A stretch of DNA of 64,000 nt from Piliocolobus tephrosceles (GCF_002776525.5 NC_045449.1:8105959-8169958), one strand, 5' to 3'. Positions 30,781-42,900 are shown, counted from the first letter of the stretch. Notes: generated by a model from the letters alone, not told the origin. Translations and numbers: made by a program.

Positions 30781-31399
30781 GTCAGAGTTGAGAGGAATTG
30801 TATAGGGAACATAAAAGTTCCCAGGTGTCTGAAAGAAGGGGTGGTACCATAGAGAGGGAGCCAGAACCACGCGGAGGCTTGGAGGGCCGGTGGCAGTGTT
30901 TTTCTTGCCTCCTTGTTGGTTGCCCTAGACACTGATGGGTTCCTCTTGGCTGCTGACCCCTCACCTGAAGTGCTCAGACTCCACCTAGTGGTGGCGTGGA
31001 AGGATCGTCTGTGTATATCCTCACCTGGACCAAAACCTGTATAAGCTCCCTTTGTGAGGGATTGTTTTGTTGTTGTAAGTGACAGAAATCCAGCTCAAAC
31101 TAGCTTGCAAAAAGGGAACTCATTGACTCACACAACTGAAAACTCCAGACACAGATATGACTTCAGGCCAGCAGAATCAGGCACTCAAATCTGACTCTCT
31201 CCACCTCTGCCATGTATCGGTTTTATTCTCGGGCCACCTCATTGATGGCCACTAGTACCTCCAGGCCCATATTCCACCAGCTTAGCATCCTCAGTGGAAA
31301 TGTAACTGCCCAGCGGGCTCCCCCTGGCCTCTGCACAATGCCGTCATTGCAGTAAAGAAAGAGTTTAATCGACACGAGGCCAGCCATGCCACATGCAAA
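30781..31399. other. Intergenic sequence with an old, unassigned repeat
   Basis: CAGAAATCCAGCTCAAACTA and CTCATTGACTCACACAACTG look like an old interspersed repeat that I cannot name. No gene seen. Confidence 0.4.
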
Positions 31400-32345
31400 A
31401 TTGATTGCATTATTACTCAAATCAATCTCCCTGAAAACTCAGAGATCAGGGTTTTTGATAATTTGGTGGGTAGGGGGTCGGAAAGTGGGGAGTGCTAATT
31501 GGTCAGGTGGGAGATGAAATCATAGGGAGTTGAAACTCTCCTCTTTCACTGAGTCGGTTCCTGGATGGGACCAGATGAACCAGTTTATTGATGTGGGTGT
31601 TGCCAGATGATGCTTTGAGTGCAGGGTCTGCAAAATATCACAAGCCTTGATCTTAGGTTTTACAACAATGATGTTATCCCCAGGAGCAATTTGGGGAGGT
31701 TCAGAATCTTGCAACCTCCAGCTGCATGACTCCTAAACCAAATCTTGTGTGGTTTTTTTTTTTTTTTTTTTTTTTTTGTGAGACAGAGCGTTGCTTTTTT
31801 CACCTAGGCTGGAGTGCAATGGCATGGTCTCTGCTCACTGCAGCCTCCGTCTCCTGGGTTCAAGCAATTGTCCTGTCTCAGCCTCCCGAGTAGCTGGGAC
31901 TACAGGTGTGCGCCACCACACCTGGCTAATTTTTTGTATTTTTAGTACAGATGGGGTTTCACCATGTTGGCCAGGCTGGCCTTGAACTCCTGACCTCGTG
32001 ATCCGCCAACCTCGGCCTCCCAGAGCGCTGGGATTACAGGCGAGAGCCACTGTGCCCAGCTGAAATGGGAGTTTTATTATTACTCAAATCAGTCTCCCCA
32101 AGCAGAATCAGAGTTTTTAAAGATCATTTGGCGGGTAGGGGGTAGGGGCTTGGGAAGTGGGGCGTGCTGATTGGTCAGGTTGGAGATGGAATTGTAGGGG
32201 CTAGAAGTGAGTTTTTCTTGCTGTCTTCTGTTCCTGGGTGTGATGACAGAACTGGTTATGTCAGATTAAGGTCTGAGTGGCATCAGCTGATTCATGGAGC
32301 CCGTGGCTGCATGACCCCCAAACTAATTTATAATCTTGTAGCTAA
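31400..32345. repeat. Diverged direct duplication of an LTR-like sequence around an Alu
   Basis: ATTATTACTCAAATCA-(A/G)TCTCCC occurs at about 31410 and 32075, followed in both by GGTAGGGGGT, AAGTGGGG-GTGCT-ATTGGTCAGGT and GGAGATG-AAT. The second copy lacks the middle of the first. Family unassigned. Confidence 0.8.
31752..32060 (-). mobile_element. Alu, antisense, between duplicate copies
   Basis: T25 head, GTGAGACAGAGCGTTGC, ends CCACTGTGCCCAGC. Confidence 0.9.
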
Positions 32346-33144
32346 TTTGTCAATTTATTAGTCCTGCAAAGGCAGACCAGTCCCCAGGGAAGAAGGGGGT
32401 CTTTTCGGTTAAGGGCTATTACCAATTTTGTTTCGAGTCAAACCATGAACTGAATTCCTTCCCAAAGTTAGTTCAGCCTACGCCAAGGAATGAACAAGGA
32501 CAGCTTAAAGGTTAGAAGCAACATGGAACTGGTTAGGTCTGATTTCTTTCACTGTCCTAATTTCCTCCATTATAACTTTGCAAGGTGATTTTAAGACCCC
32601 GTCTCAAAAACAAACAAACAAACAAACAAAAACTACTGTGATCCACTCCCCTTACCTCTGCTCTGAAGCCTTCAGGGCCTGTCTGCCCTGTGTGATTGCT
32701 CACCATATGGCCTCCATGTGTCCCTCTTTTCATTTCAGGTAAGTTTCCTTTTCACAGTTTTCCAGACGTGCCTACTTTTCTATATGCTGTGCCTGCACTT
32801 CCCTGGATTCCCACAGCGCTCATTCATGCCCTGCCTCTTAGCTTGGCTAAACCCCTCTACCTGATTTTGGCTAAACCCCTCTACCTGATTTTAAAGGAAC
32901 AGTCTAAGTGCCTCTTCTCCCTGACACCCACTTTTCCCAACCAACAGGTCAGTGACATGAGGAAGACTGAAGGAGGCTGCTGGGTGTGGACACAAAGAGA
33001 TGGGGCAGACACTTGAGGGCTCCTTCATCCTTCCAGAACAGACTATCCAAGCAAAGTCTAAACCAACCACATTGAAGCTCCTAGGGTTACTTTATTAACA
33101 ATATTTCAAAAAGACTTCAAATTGAAGCCTTTTTTTTCTCTCTC
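32346..33144. other. Intergenic, repeat-derived in part, no gene
   Basis: Continues the LTR-like block (AGTCCTGCAAAGGCAGACCA, GGAATGAACAAGGACAGC) and has a (CAAA)n at about 32608-32631. A 13-codon-like duplication TGGCTAAACCCCTCTACCTG is at 32843 and 32868. Confidence 0.45.
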
Positions 33145-33764
33145 TCCTTTTTTTTTTTTTTTTTTTTTTTNNNNNNNNNNNNNNNNNNNNNNNNNNNNNN
33201 NNNNNNNNNNNNNNNNNNNNNNNNNNNNNNNNNNNNNNNNNNNNNNNNNNNNNNNNNNNNNNNNNNNNNNNNNNNNNNNNNNNNNNNNNNNNNNNNNNNN
33301 NNNNNNNNNNNNNNNNNNNNNNNNNNNNNNNNNNNNNNNNNNNNNNNNNNNNNNNNNNNNNNNNNNNNNNNNNNNNNNNNNNNNNNNNNNNNNNNNNNNN
33401 NNNNNNNNNNNNNNNNNNNNNNNNNNNNNNNNNNNNNNNNNNNNNNNNNNNNNNNNNNNNNNNNNNNNNNNNNNNNNNNNNNNNNNNNNNNNNNNNNNNN
33501 NNNNNNNNNNNNNNNNNNNNNNNNNNNNNNNNNNNNNNNNNNNNNNNNNNNNNNNNNNNNNNNNNNNNNNCTCCTGCCTCAGCCTCCTGAGTAGCTGGGA
33601 TTACAGGCTTGTGCCACCATGCCTGGCTAATTTTTGTGTTTTTAGTAGAGACGGGGTTTCACCGTGTTGGCCAGGCTGGTCTCAAATTCCTGACCTCAGC
33701 TGATCGGCCTGCCTTGGCCTCTCAAAGTGCTGGGATTACAAGTGAGCCACTGCGACTGGTCTCA
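33145..33764 (-). mobile_element. Antisense Alu containing an assembly gap
   Basis: T-rich head before the N run, and Alu body CTCCTGCCTCAGCCTCCTG to CACTGCGACTGGTC after it. Confidence 0.8.
33171..33570. other. Assembly gap, 400 N
   Basis: Exactly 400 undetermined bases, bordered by a T22 run and Alu sequence. Frames reading through it are meaningless. Confidence 0.99.
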
Positions 33765-33797
33765 ATCAAATACATTCAAATACATTTAAGAAATACA

Positions 33798-34085
33798 GGC
33801 CGGGTGCGGTGGCTCATGCCTGTAATCCCAGCACTTTGGGAGGCTGAGGTGGGCGGATCATCTGAGGTCAGGAGTTTGAGACCAGCCTGGCCAACATGGT
33901 GAGACTCTGTCTTTACTAAAAAAATAACAAAAATTAGCCAGGCACAGTGGCACACGCCGGTAATCCCAGCTACTCAGGAGGCTGAAGAAGGAGAATCACT
34001 TGAACTCAGGCGGCAGAGGTTGCAGTGAGTCGAGATCATGCCACTGCACTCCAGCCTGGGCAACAGTGTCAAAAAAAAAAAAAAA
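33798..34085 (+). mobile_element. Alu, sense
   Basis: GGCCGGGTGCGGTGGCTCATG to CAGTGTCAAAAAAAAAAAAA. Confidence 0.92.
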
Positions 34086-34388
34086 GCTGGGCACGGTGGC
34101 TCATGTCTGTAATCCCAGTACTTTGGGAGGCCGAGGCGGGCAGATCCCTTGAGGTCAGGAGTTCAAGACCAACCTGACCAACATGTTGAAATTCTGTCTC
34201 TACTAAAAGTATAAAAATTAGCTGGATGTGGTGGCGCATGCCTGTAATCCTAGCTGCTTAGGAGGCTGAGGCAAGAGAATTGCTTGAACCTGGGAGGCAG
34301 AGGTTGCAGTGAGCTGAAGTCCTGCCACTGCATTCCAGCCTGGGCGACACAGTGAGACTCTTTCTCAAAAAAAAAAAAAAAAAAAAAG
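34086..34388 (+). mobile_element. Alu, sense, tandem with the previous
   Basis: Starts GCTGGGCACGGTGGCTCATG directly at the previous A tail; own A21 tail. Confidence 0.92.
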
Positions 34389-34419
34389 AGGAGTAGTGAA
34401 CTGTGGGAAGGATTCAATT

Positions 34420-34510
34420 CAATCTGGTTCAATTCATCAACTATTGAGTACCTATTATGTGCCCGATCCTGTTCCAGAACTTTGGGATATACCAGTGTGA
34501 AAGGAAAATG
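34420..34510 (-). mobile_element. L2-like fragment
   Basis: CAACTATTGAGTACCTATTA and GTTCCAGAACTTTGGGATAT, the L2 tail in reverse. Confidence 0.6.
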
Positions 34511-34631
34511 AATCCTGGGGCCCCCAAATCACTAAACTAAAGAAAAAGTCAAGCTGGGAACTGCTTAGGGCAAACCTGCCTCCCATTCTACTCAAAGTTA
34601 TCCCTCTGCTCACCGAGATAAATGCATAGCT

Positions 34632-34921
34632 GGGGCTGGGTATGGTGGCTCATGCCTGTAATCCCATCACTTTGGGAGGCCGAGGCAGGCAGATCACGAG
34701 GTCAGGAGATCGAGACCATCCTGGTCAACATGATGACACCCCGTCTCTACTAAAAATACAAAAATTAGCTGGGCGTGGTGGCACACGCCTGTAGTCCCAG
34801 CTACTCGGGAGGCTGAGGCAGGAGAATCGCTTGAACCCGGGAAACGGAGGTTGCAGTGAGCCAAGATCACGCCACTGCACTCCAGCTGGGTGACAGAGCG
34901 AAACTCTGTCTTAAAAAAAAA
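34632..34921 (+). mobile_element. Alu, sense
   Basis: GGGCTGGGTATGGTGGCTCAT to CTGTCTTAAAAAAAAA; ATGCATAGCT before and AGCATATCT after. Confidence 0.9.
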
Positions 34922-35197
34922 GCATATCTGATTGCCTGCTTTGGAAAGGCTAATCAGAAACTGAAAAGATTGCAGCAGTTTGTCTCTCACCTACCTGTGA
35001 CCTGGAAGCCCTCTCTGTGCTTGAGTTGTCTCACCTTTCGGGACTAAACCAATGTACATCTTACATATATCGATTGAGGTCTTATGTCTCCCTAAAATGT
35101 ATGAAACCAAGCTGTTCCCTAACTACCTTGGATACATGTCATCAAGATCTCCTGAAGCTGTATCACAGGTGTGTGCTCTCAACCTTGGCAAAATAAA

Positions 35198-35456
35198 CTT
35201 TTTTTTTTTTTTTAGATGGAGTCTCACTCTGTCGTGCCCAGGCTGGTGTGCAGTGGTGCGATCGTGGCTCACTGCAACCTCTGCCTCCCAGGTTCAAGTG
35301 ATTCTTCTGCCTCAGCCTCCTGAGTAGCTGGGATTATAGGCATGCGTCACCACGCCCGACTAATTTTTTGTATTTTTAGTAGAAATGGGGTTTCACCATG
35401 TTGGCCAGGCTGGTCTCGAACTTGTGACCTCAGATGATCCACCTGCCTTGCCTGGC
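35198..35456 (-). mobile_element. Alu, antisense, left arm shortened
   Basis: T15 head; near the end CACCTGCCTTG joins directly to CCTGGCC, missing about 45 bases. Confidence 0.88.
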
Positions 35457-35535
35457 CAAACTGCTTACTTTTGTATTGTGTTACCTGATTTATTGACTAA
35501 AATAGTTATTGCAACAGAGGCTACTCTTGGTTGTT

Positions 35536-35868
35536 TTCTTTTTTCTTTTCTTTCTTTTTTTTGAGATGGAATCTCACTCTGTCACCCAGGCTGGAGTCCA
35601 GTGGCCCGATCTCGGCTCACCGCAACCTCCGCCTCCCGACTCACTGCAACCTCCACCTCCCAGGTTCAAGTGATTCTCCTGTGTCAGCCTCCAGAGTAGC
35701 TGGGATTACAGGCACCTGCCACCACTCCTGGCTAATTTTTGTATTTTTAGTAGGGACAGGGTTTCACCATGTTGGCCAGGCTGGTTTCGAACTCCTGACT
35801 TCAGGTGATCCACCCACCTCGGCCTCCAAAAGTGTTGGGATTACAGGTGTGAGTCACCGTGCTGGGCC
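35536..35868 (-). mobile_element. Alu, antisense, with internal duplication
   Basis: ACCGCAACCTCCGCCTCCC is followed at once by GACTCACTGCAACCTCCACCTCCC, about 27 duplicated bases. Confidence 0.9.
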
Positions 35869-36359
35869 AAAAACAATTTTTAAAAATTAAGTTTATTACA
35901 TCTGTGTATTTTTCTGTATGTGCTTTTAAAGTCCTTGTGACACTGAGTTACAGGGCTTTGATTCTTGGGTCTCAAAAGGACACCAAATTCTGCTAAATCT
36001 TAAAAACTGACATCAATTAAAGCCTCATCTTCAGGCCCAGTAGAAGATGTCAATCAAAATAAACTGTATTGCTGAGACAAACGGCCACAAATTAAAGCTA
36101 TTCAACTGCTCAAGGCCCAGAGACTATCGCAGAAGGCATGTGAGATGGTAAGGATTGATTTTGTGAAATAAAATAAATTCAGTTTCTCTATAAATTAACC
36201 ATTAATGTCAAAGGCACACTGATGCAAGATCAGCCATATGGGCCCTTGTGTCTGATTAACAACATTTTCTTGGAGCATTAACTGACTTCTTAATAAAGGT
36301 CGTAAAGGTTATACAAAAGTTATGGAAGTTATATCTTATGGTCAAGATTAAAATGTCCT
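35869..36359. other. AT-rich intergenic sequence, no gene
   Basis: No convincing repeat family or frame. Confidence 0.4.
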
Positions 36360-36538
36360 AGCCTGAGTAGCTAGGATTACAGGCACCCACCACAACACCC
36401 GGCTAATTTTTGTATTTTTAGTAGAGATGGGGTTTCACCATGTTGGCCAGGATGGTCTTGAACTCCTGACTTCTAGTGATCCATCAACCACAGCCTCCCA
36501 AAGTGCTGGGATTATAGGCATGAGTCACTGCTCCCGTC
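36360..36538 (-). mobile_element. Alu fragment, antisense
   Basis: Starts in the linker (GCCTGAGTAGCTAGGATTAC) and runs to the left-arm end. Confidence 0.85.
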
Positions 36539-36542
36539 CTCT

Positions 36543-36717
36543 GCTCTTTTTTTTTTTTTTTTTTTCCTTTGGGACGGAATCTCACTCTATTGCCCAGACT
36601 GGAGGGCAGGGCGCAATCTCGGCTCACTGCAACCTCTGCCTCCTGGGCTCAAGCGATTTTGTGCCTCAGACTCCTGAGTAGCTGGGATTACAGGGGAGTG
36701 CCGCCATGCCCGGCTAA
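36543..36717 (-). mobile_element. Alu right half, antisense, cut by the next Alu
   Basis: T20 head to CATGCCCGGCTAAT. Confidence 0.82.
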
Positions 36718-37025
36718 TTTTTTTTTTCTTTTTTTTGAGATGGAGTTTCACTCTTGTTGCCCAGGCTGGAGTGCAATGGCACGATCTCAGCTCACTGCAA
36801 TTGCCGCCTCCTGGGTTCAAGGGATTCTGTCTCCTCAGTCCCCAGAGTAGTTGGGATTACAGGCGCCCGCCACCATGCTCAGCTAATTTTTGTATTTTTT
36901 TTTTTTTAAGTCGAGATGCGGTTTCACCATGTTGGACAGGCTGGTCTTGAACTTCTGACCTCAGGTGATCCACTCACCTTGGCCTCCCAATCTGCTAGGA
37001 TTACAGGCATGAGCCACCACTCCTG
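36718..37025 (-). mobile_element. Alu, antisense
   Basis: T-rich head GAGATGGAGTTTCACTC to GCCACCACTCCTGGGAC. Confidence 0.9.
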
Positions 37026-37027
37026 GG

Positions 37028-37331
37028 ACATTTTTTATTTTTATATTTTTTGAGATGGAGTCTTGCTCTGTTGCCTAGGCTGGAGTGCAGTGGCAGGATC
37101 TTGGCTCATTGCAACCTCTGCCTCCTGGGTTCAAGTGATTCTCCTGCTTCACCCTCCCGAGTAGGTGGGAGTACAGGCGTGCGCCACCATGCCTGGCTAA
37201 ATTTTTTTTGGATTTTTAGTAGAGACAGGGTTTTACCATGTTGGCCAGGCTGGTCTCGAACTCCTGACCTCAGGTGATCCACCTGCCTTGGCCTCTGCTG
37301 GGATTACAGACATGAGCCACTGCGCCCGACC
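37028..37331 (-). mobile_element. Alu, antisense
   Basis: ATTTTTTATTTTTATATT head, ends GCCACTGCGCCCGACC. Confidence 0.9.
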
Positions 37332-37335
37332 TCTG

Positions 37336-37931
37336 CACATTTTTTATTGTTATTTTCAGACAGCATATTGCTCTGTTGCCCAGGCTGAAGTGCAGTAGTG
37401 CGATCACAGCTCACTGTAGCGTCCAACTCCTGGGTTCAAGTGATGTTCCCACCTCAGCCTCCTGAGTAAATGGGACCACAAATGTGTGCCACTATAGCTA
37501 TTTTTTTTTCTTTTGAGATGGAATTTTACTCTTGTTGGCCAAGCTGGAGTGCAATGGCGCGATCTCAGCTCACTGCAACCTTTGCCTCCCACGTTCAAGC
37601 AATTCTCCTGCCTCAGCCTCCCGAGTAGCTGGGATTACAGGCACATGCCACCATGCCTGGCTAAGTTTTTGTATTTTTAGTAGAAACGGGGTTTCACCAT
37701 GTTAGCCAAGCTGGTCTCGAACTCCTGACCTCAGGTGATCTGCCTGCCTCGGCCTCTCCGAGTGCTGGGATTACAGACGTGAGCCACTTCGCCTGGCCTG
37801 TCCATGGCTAATTTTAAAAAAATCTTTTGTAGAGACAGGATCACACTATGTTGCCCAGGCTGGTCCTCCCACCTTGCCCTCCCAAAGTGCTGGAGTGCTG
37901 GGATTATAAGGGTGAACAACGACACCTGGCC
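37336..37931 (-). mobile_element. Old Alu J with a younger Alu nested in it, antisense
   Basis: Old right arm 37336-37499, complete younger Alu 37500-37796, old left arm 37797-37931 (TAATTTTAAAAAAATCTTTT). Confidence 0.88.
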
Positions 37932-38014
37932 CCCTGCAAATGTTATACCTCTCTGGAGGAGACAGATCCCAAGTCCACACCTCTCCTCCCCTCAGTACTA
38001 CCTCCTGGCCCTCC

Positions 38015-38020
<6 letters not shown>

Positions 38021-38064
<44 letters not shown>
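38021..38064. repeat. (AC)22 microsatellite
   Basis: Uninterrupted AC repeat, then AGACAC. Confidence 0.97.
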
Positions 38065-38070
<6 letters not shown>

Positions 38071-39479
38071 ACGCCAGACACAATGGCTGGGTGGGGCTGA
38101 GGAACTGGCTTCCTCCGCAGAGATCTCAATCTGGGCCCTGAGCTCCGGCCCCAGAATCACAGGAACAGACATTTGGAGACCTCAGCCCCGCATTCCTTGC
38201 TCCAAGGGGCAGCCAGGACACGCTGAAAATAGCAACTGATTCCAAAAAGATAAAGGTAAATTCATGGGGACCTCCTGCAGAGTTAGGGAGGGAGGCCTGC
38301 GGGAGGGTCCCTCGGGGTGAAAGAGGGGTTGGCGCACACCCGGCTGAAGAGACAGGTGGTGGTGCGAGTCCTGGGAAAGATGGTGAGACTCGCCGTGGAG
38401 GGACGCATGTAGCATCCCTTAGCTGAGACAGAGGCGTCCAGTTACCCATGCTCTGTGCCATTGCGGTCTTATCCTCATCCCCACCCCTGTCCACCTCACT
38501 CCTGTGAGCCCCCATCTACACAGCTGTTCAGGTAGAACCTGCACACACATTTTCCATGCCTGAATTTCAGCTTTTCTCCAGAGCCCATTAACCTCTGAGA
38601 CCCTGGATACCTCTGTCTCCTGGGGCCCCGTGTGATGTGCGCATGTGGAGCGTGGTGTGGTTTGTTGGGGGGGGGGGTGTCCGGTTGGGAGGCGGATCTG
38701 ATTCCTGTTTCCTGCCCCTACTCACTCAGCCCTGGGAGGTGACTGAGAGTGGAGGGGATTCAAGGGTGAGTGTTTGGGGTCCGAGTACCTGGATTCCTGA
38801 GTGGGGGGTAGGGAAGGAAGTAAATGCAGGTACCCGAGAGGGGGTGGGATCCCTGAGGGATAGGGGCTGGGGAGGAGCTGGCCAGTGGTCAAGACCACTG
38901 TGTGGGTCACTTTGCTAAGTGACTTTCTGCCAGAACACAGAGGCCACTGAGCTGCAAGACCCATCATTTACAACCCCCTTGTTCCCCCTCATCATTTCTC
39001 AAGGACCCAATCCGAGGCCTGGAGGGGTCTGATTCTCCTGCTGACCCCTGAAGGGAGTTTGGGGGTTCCCCTGCTTCCCAGCCTGGACCCTGCAGCCTTC
39101 TTGGGATTCTAGCCTCCTTCCTCGAGGGAGGAAGAGAAACCCAGGCCACAGCGCCCTGGCCTGTCTGGTCCTCTCTTCAGCTGGCTCTCCCAGCCGCCTC
39201 CCCAGGCCCCCCGGCAAGACTCATGCCTGTGCTGGGCTTCTCTCTGTGACCAGACCCAAGGGCAGGCGGGGACGATCAGACGCAGGACAGGAGAGACTGA
39301 GCCAGGGCCTCCTCATCTCCGGGGGTCAGAGGCTCCAGGAATCTTGATGGCAGGAAAAGGAGACTAAAAATAATCCGGAAAGGGAGAGTCCGGAGAGAGG
39401 AACTGGGAAATGGGGGGCGGAGGGCCGGTGGAGCAGGGAAACAGTGATGCATGCCTCGCAGCCCAGGCCCGGCGGACAG

Positions 39480-39720
39480 GCGCGCCCACGGCACCCAGAC
39501 CCAGACAGCACAGAACACACATCGCACACCCACCCTGCCACCGCTATCTCAGACACTCACACTGAGAACTTCCTCACGGGCCACACGCCACACACTGTCC
39601 ACTGCACTCTCCCCCTGCACACCCACCCGGCAAGCACAGAACTCGCACAATACACCGTGCCACTCCCCTACCACAACCACACACAAACCTCCACAACACA
39701 CCCCACGGACACGTGGTTCA
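39480..39720. repeat. C/A-rich, G-poor low-complexity tract
   Basis: About 240 bases dominated by CACA, CACC and CCAC units, just upstream of the first coding exon of ARHGEF15. Confidence 0.75.
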
Positions 39721-39949
39721 GTAGGCAGACACAGAGTGGTTGTACTAGCAAAGGGGATCCCCCGTATTGAGTTTTATGGATTCTCTGAAACCGCCACACC
39801 AGCTTTCCCTCCTGACTTCAAAATCCTGCCTTCCAGTGGCCTCAGTTTATCCACCCTGCGGGGCACTAAGGGTCTTTCTGTTTCCCTCCCTCCTCCTCAG
39901 GGAATGACTCCAGCAGAGCACCCCACTCCTTTGAAGACCACAGAGGAAG

Positions 39950-42900
39950 ATGTCAGCCCAGTCCCTTCCTGCAGCAACACCCCCCACGCAGAAGCCCCCT
40001 CGGATCATCCGCCCCCGCCCTCCTTCTCGTTCCAGGGCTGCCCAGTCCTCAGGGCCTCCCCACAACAGCTCCTCTCCACAAGAACTTCCCCGAACCTCCA
40101 ATGAGGCACCAACCCCAATGTGCACCTCCATCTTCTGGGAGCCCCCAGCTGCATCCCTCAAGCCCCCTGCTCTTTTGCCCTCCTCAGCTTCTAGAACCAG
40201 CCTCGACTCCCAGACTTCCCCAGAGTCACCTTCCAGCACCCCCACACCTAGTCCAGTGTCCCGGCGCTCCGCCTCCCCAGAACCTGCTCCCCGGTCTCCA
40301 GTCCCCCCACCCAAGCCTTCTGGGTCACCCCGCACGCCTCTGCTCCCCATGGCCGGGGTCCTGGCTCAGAATGGCTCTGCCTCAGCCCCTGGCACTGTGC
40401 GGAGGCTGGCTGGCAGGTTTGAAGGGGGTGCTGAAGGCCGGGCTCAGGATGCAGATGCCCCGGAGCCAGGTCTCCAAGCGAGAGCAGATGTGAATGGGGA
40501 GAGAGAAGCTCCCCTCCCCGGGAGTGGGTCCCAGGAGAACGGTGCTCCAGGTGAGTGTCGGGGGGTGGCGCTGGGTGACCTCAATCCACCCATCTTCTTC
40601 GTTTTCAGTGCTAACAACTTTCAGGGGCTACCTTTTCAAAAATGGATTTAATGTTTGGGATATCTGGTTTCAGTATGTCAGGATTTGAAGGGAGTCAGGG
40701 TGGAGGAGATCTACAGATGCCTCAACCTTGGTGTTGCAGTTGCTGGGCAGGTTAAAGATGGAGATGGTCTATGGTCTCAGGGGTGGGGCTGGGCCCCAGG
40801 GGCTTTCTCCTTAGGATATCCATCTCCCACAGATGCTGGCCTGGCCTGCCCTCCCTGCTGCCCCTGTGTCTGCCACACCACCCGACCTGGCCTGGAGCTC
40901 AGATGGGTGCCTGTGGGGGGCTATGAGGAGGTCCCCAGGGTCCCCCGTCGGGCCTCCCCGCTGCGGACCTCTCGCTCCCGCCCCAACCCTCCAAGCATTG
41001 GTCACCCTGCTGTTGTCCTCACATCCTACCGCTCCACTGCCGAGCGCAAACTCCTGCCACCCCTCAAGCCTCCCAAACCAACTCGTGGCAGGCAGGACGT
41101 CACCATTTTCGGGGACCCCCCACAGCCAGATCTTGATCTGCCTTCTGAAGATGGAATCCAAACAGGTGCAGGGCCTGGGGGAGTGGACCTCTGGGCTGTG
41201 AGGGGACAAGAGAGGGGCAGGGGGGACTAAAACCCCAACAAACTACAATCCCCAACAGGCCCTGGGTTCTTTGCTTCCCTACCAGCTGCTGCTCTGGTGC
41301 TGATGAGAGTTGCAGTTTTTATAGTAACTGTTTCCGCTGAGGCTGGAGTTGGGAGTCCTGGGCTAGGGATCCTGGAGTTTTTTTCTCTTCACTCTGGCTT
41401 CTCTCTCCAGGGGACAGTCCTGATGAAGCTCCTCGGAACGCTCCTCCAGCAACTGTGGAGGGGAGGTACCGAACACCCCCACCCCTATTCCCTGGTTCTC
41501 TCCCCACCATGCTTCTACCTGAGGGCAGACTAACCTTCAGCTCCAGCTAAATCCCACCTGCACAAAGGTGAGGGGACAAGGGCCAGGGCTCTAGAGATAA
41601 GCAGCCGTTGTTTCAAATCCCAGCTCTGGCCCTTATCAATTCTGTGATCTTATACAAGGCCAGGCACGGTGGCTCATGTCTGTAATCCCAGCCCTTTGGG
41701 AGGCCGAGGTGGGAGGATCACCTGAGGTTAGGAGTTCAAGATCAGCCTGGCTAACATGGTGAAACCCCGTCTCTACTAAAAATACAAAAATCAGCTGGGC
41801 GTCATATCGGGCGCCTGTAATCCCAGCTACTCAGGAGGCTGAGGCAGGAAAATCGCTTGAACCCAGGAGGCGGAGGTTGCAAGGAGCCAAGATCACACCA
41901 CTGCACTCCAGCCTGGGCGACAAGAGAGAAACTCTGTCTCAAAAAAAAAAATAAATAAAAAAAAAAAGAAGAAGGTCTTTAGCCTTCGTGGGTCTCAGTG
42001 TCCTCATCTATGAAATGAGGCTAAGCATAGAAACCACTTAATGGAATCATGGGGATATGATATTGTAAAGAGCCGGGCCCAGAGTAAGTGTACCACTTTA
42101 ACTCCCTTCCCTCACCTTGAGCTTCTATTGTAATTATTGTCTGAAAATCTATTTGGCAATCATGACCATCTTCTATGCTATTCAGGCTTGTTAATTATCT
42201 TAGATTCACCATTGTTATCAGAAATGGGGGTGTGGTGGTGCCGATGACCAGAGCAGGGGAGATAAGGGGCTACACGTGCTGGTGGGAGGTGTGAGAGTGT
42301 AGTCCACCACGTTGAGCTTCCTTGACACACAAATAGGGCATTCCAGACAATGGTTGCTACGTGAGAGGGCTGAGAAGGAGACTCAGAAGTCTCTGGTGTA
42401 CAATCGATGAGATAGGAATGGGGCCCACTTAGTTCAGGGGCTCCTCTCTAGAAGGCACATAAAAAGATCTGGAATTTGGGCCGGGCAAAGTAGCTCACGC
42501 CTGTAATCCTGACACTTTGCAAGGCCGAGGTGGCAGGATTGCTTGAGGCCAGGAGTTTAAGACCAGCCTGGGCAACATAGCGAGACCTTGTCTTTCCCCT
42601 TCAAACAAAACAAAAAGCCTGAGGTTTGACGTAGGGAGCCGTCAGGATCCCCACACCCAACCTGCATGTGGGTTGCCCTGTCCAGCATGGGAACAACAAG
42701 CACCCTGCGGCGGGCAGTAGTCGTGGCCCTGGGGACTCCCTTCCCTTTTTTTCTCCACAGGGAAGAGGAGGGGCTAGAGGTGCTGAAGGAGCAGAACTGG
42801 GAGCTGCCCCTGCAGGATGGTGAGGGCCTCTGGACCTGAGGGTCCCTGCTGTGACCATCAAGCAGTGGGGGAAGGGTTTGGGGGCCCTGGGCTTCCCTGA

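Larger units (their letters stand above)
37932..39900 (+). other. ARHGEF15: ARHGEF15 upstream region, first non-coding exon not placed
   Basis: About 2 kb of Alu-free DNA between the Alu pile and the first coding exon. It contains a (CA)n, a G11 run at 38667-38677 and a C/A-rich tract at 39480-39720. The promoter and 5' UTR exon of ARHGEF15 should be in here or nearby, but no boundary can be proven from sequence alone. Confidence 0.45.

Noticed and set aside
30471..30932. 153-codon minus-strand frame with Glu/Lys/Arg repeats
   Set aside because: Its repeat part is the TTC/CCT tract inside an L1 fragment; no gene family matches.
33122..33703. 193-codon frame
   Set aside because: It reads through the 400-N gap.
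37940..38239. His/Thr-rich frame
   Set aside because: Translation of the (CA)n microsatellite.
39451..40104. 217-codon frame overlapping the ARHGEF15 start
   Set aside because: Wrong frame through the C/A-rich tract and the first coding exon; ARHGEF15 frame begins at 39950.
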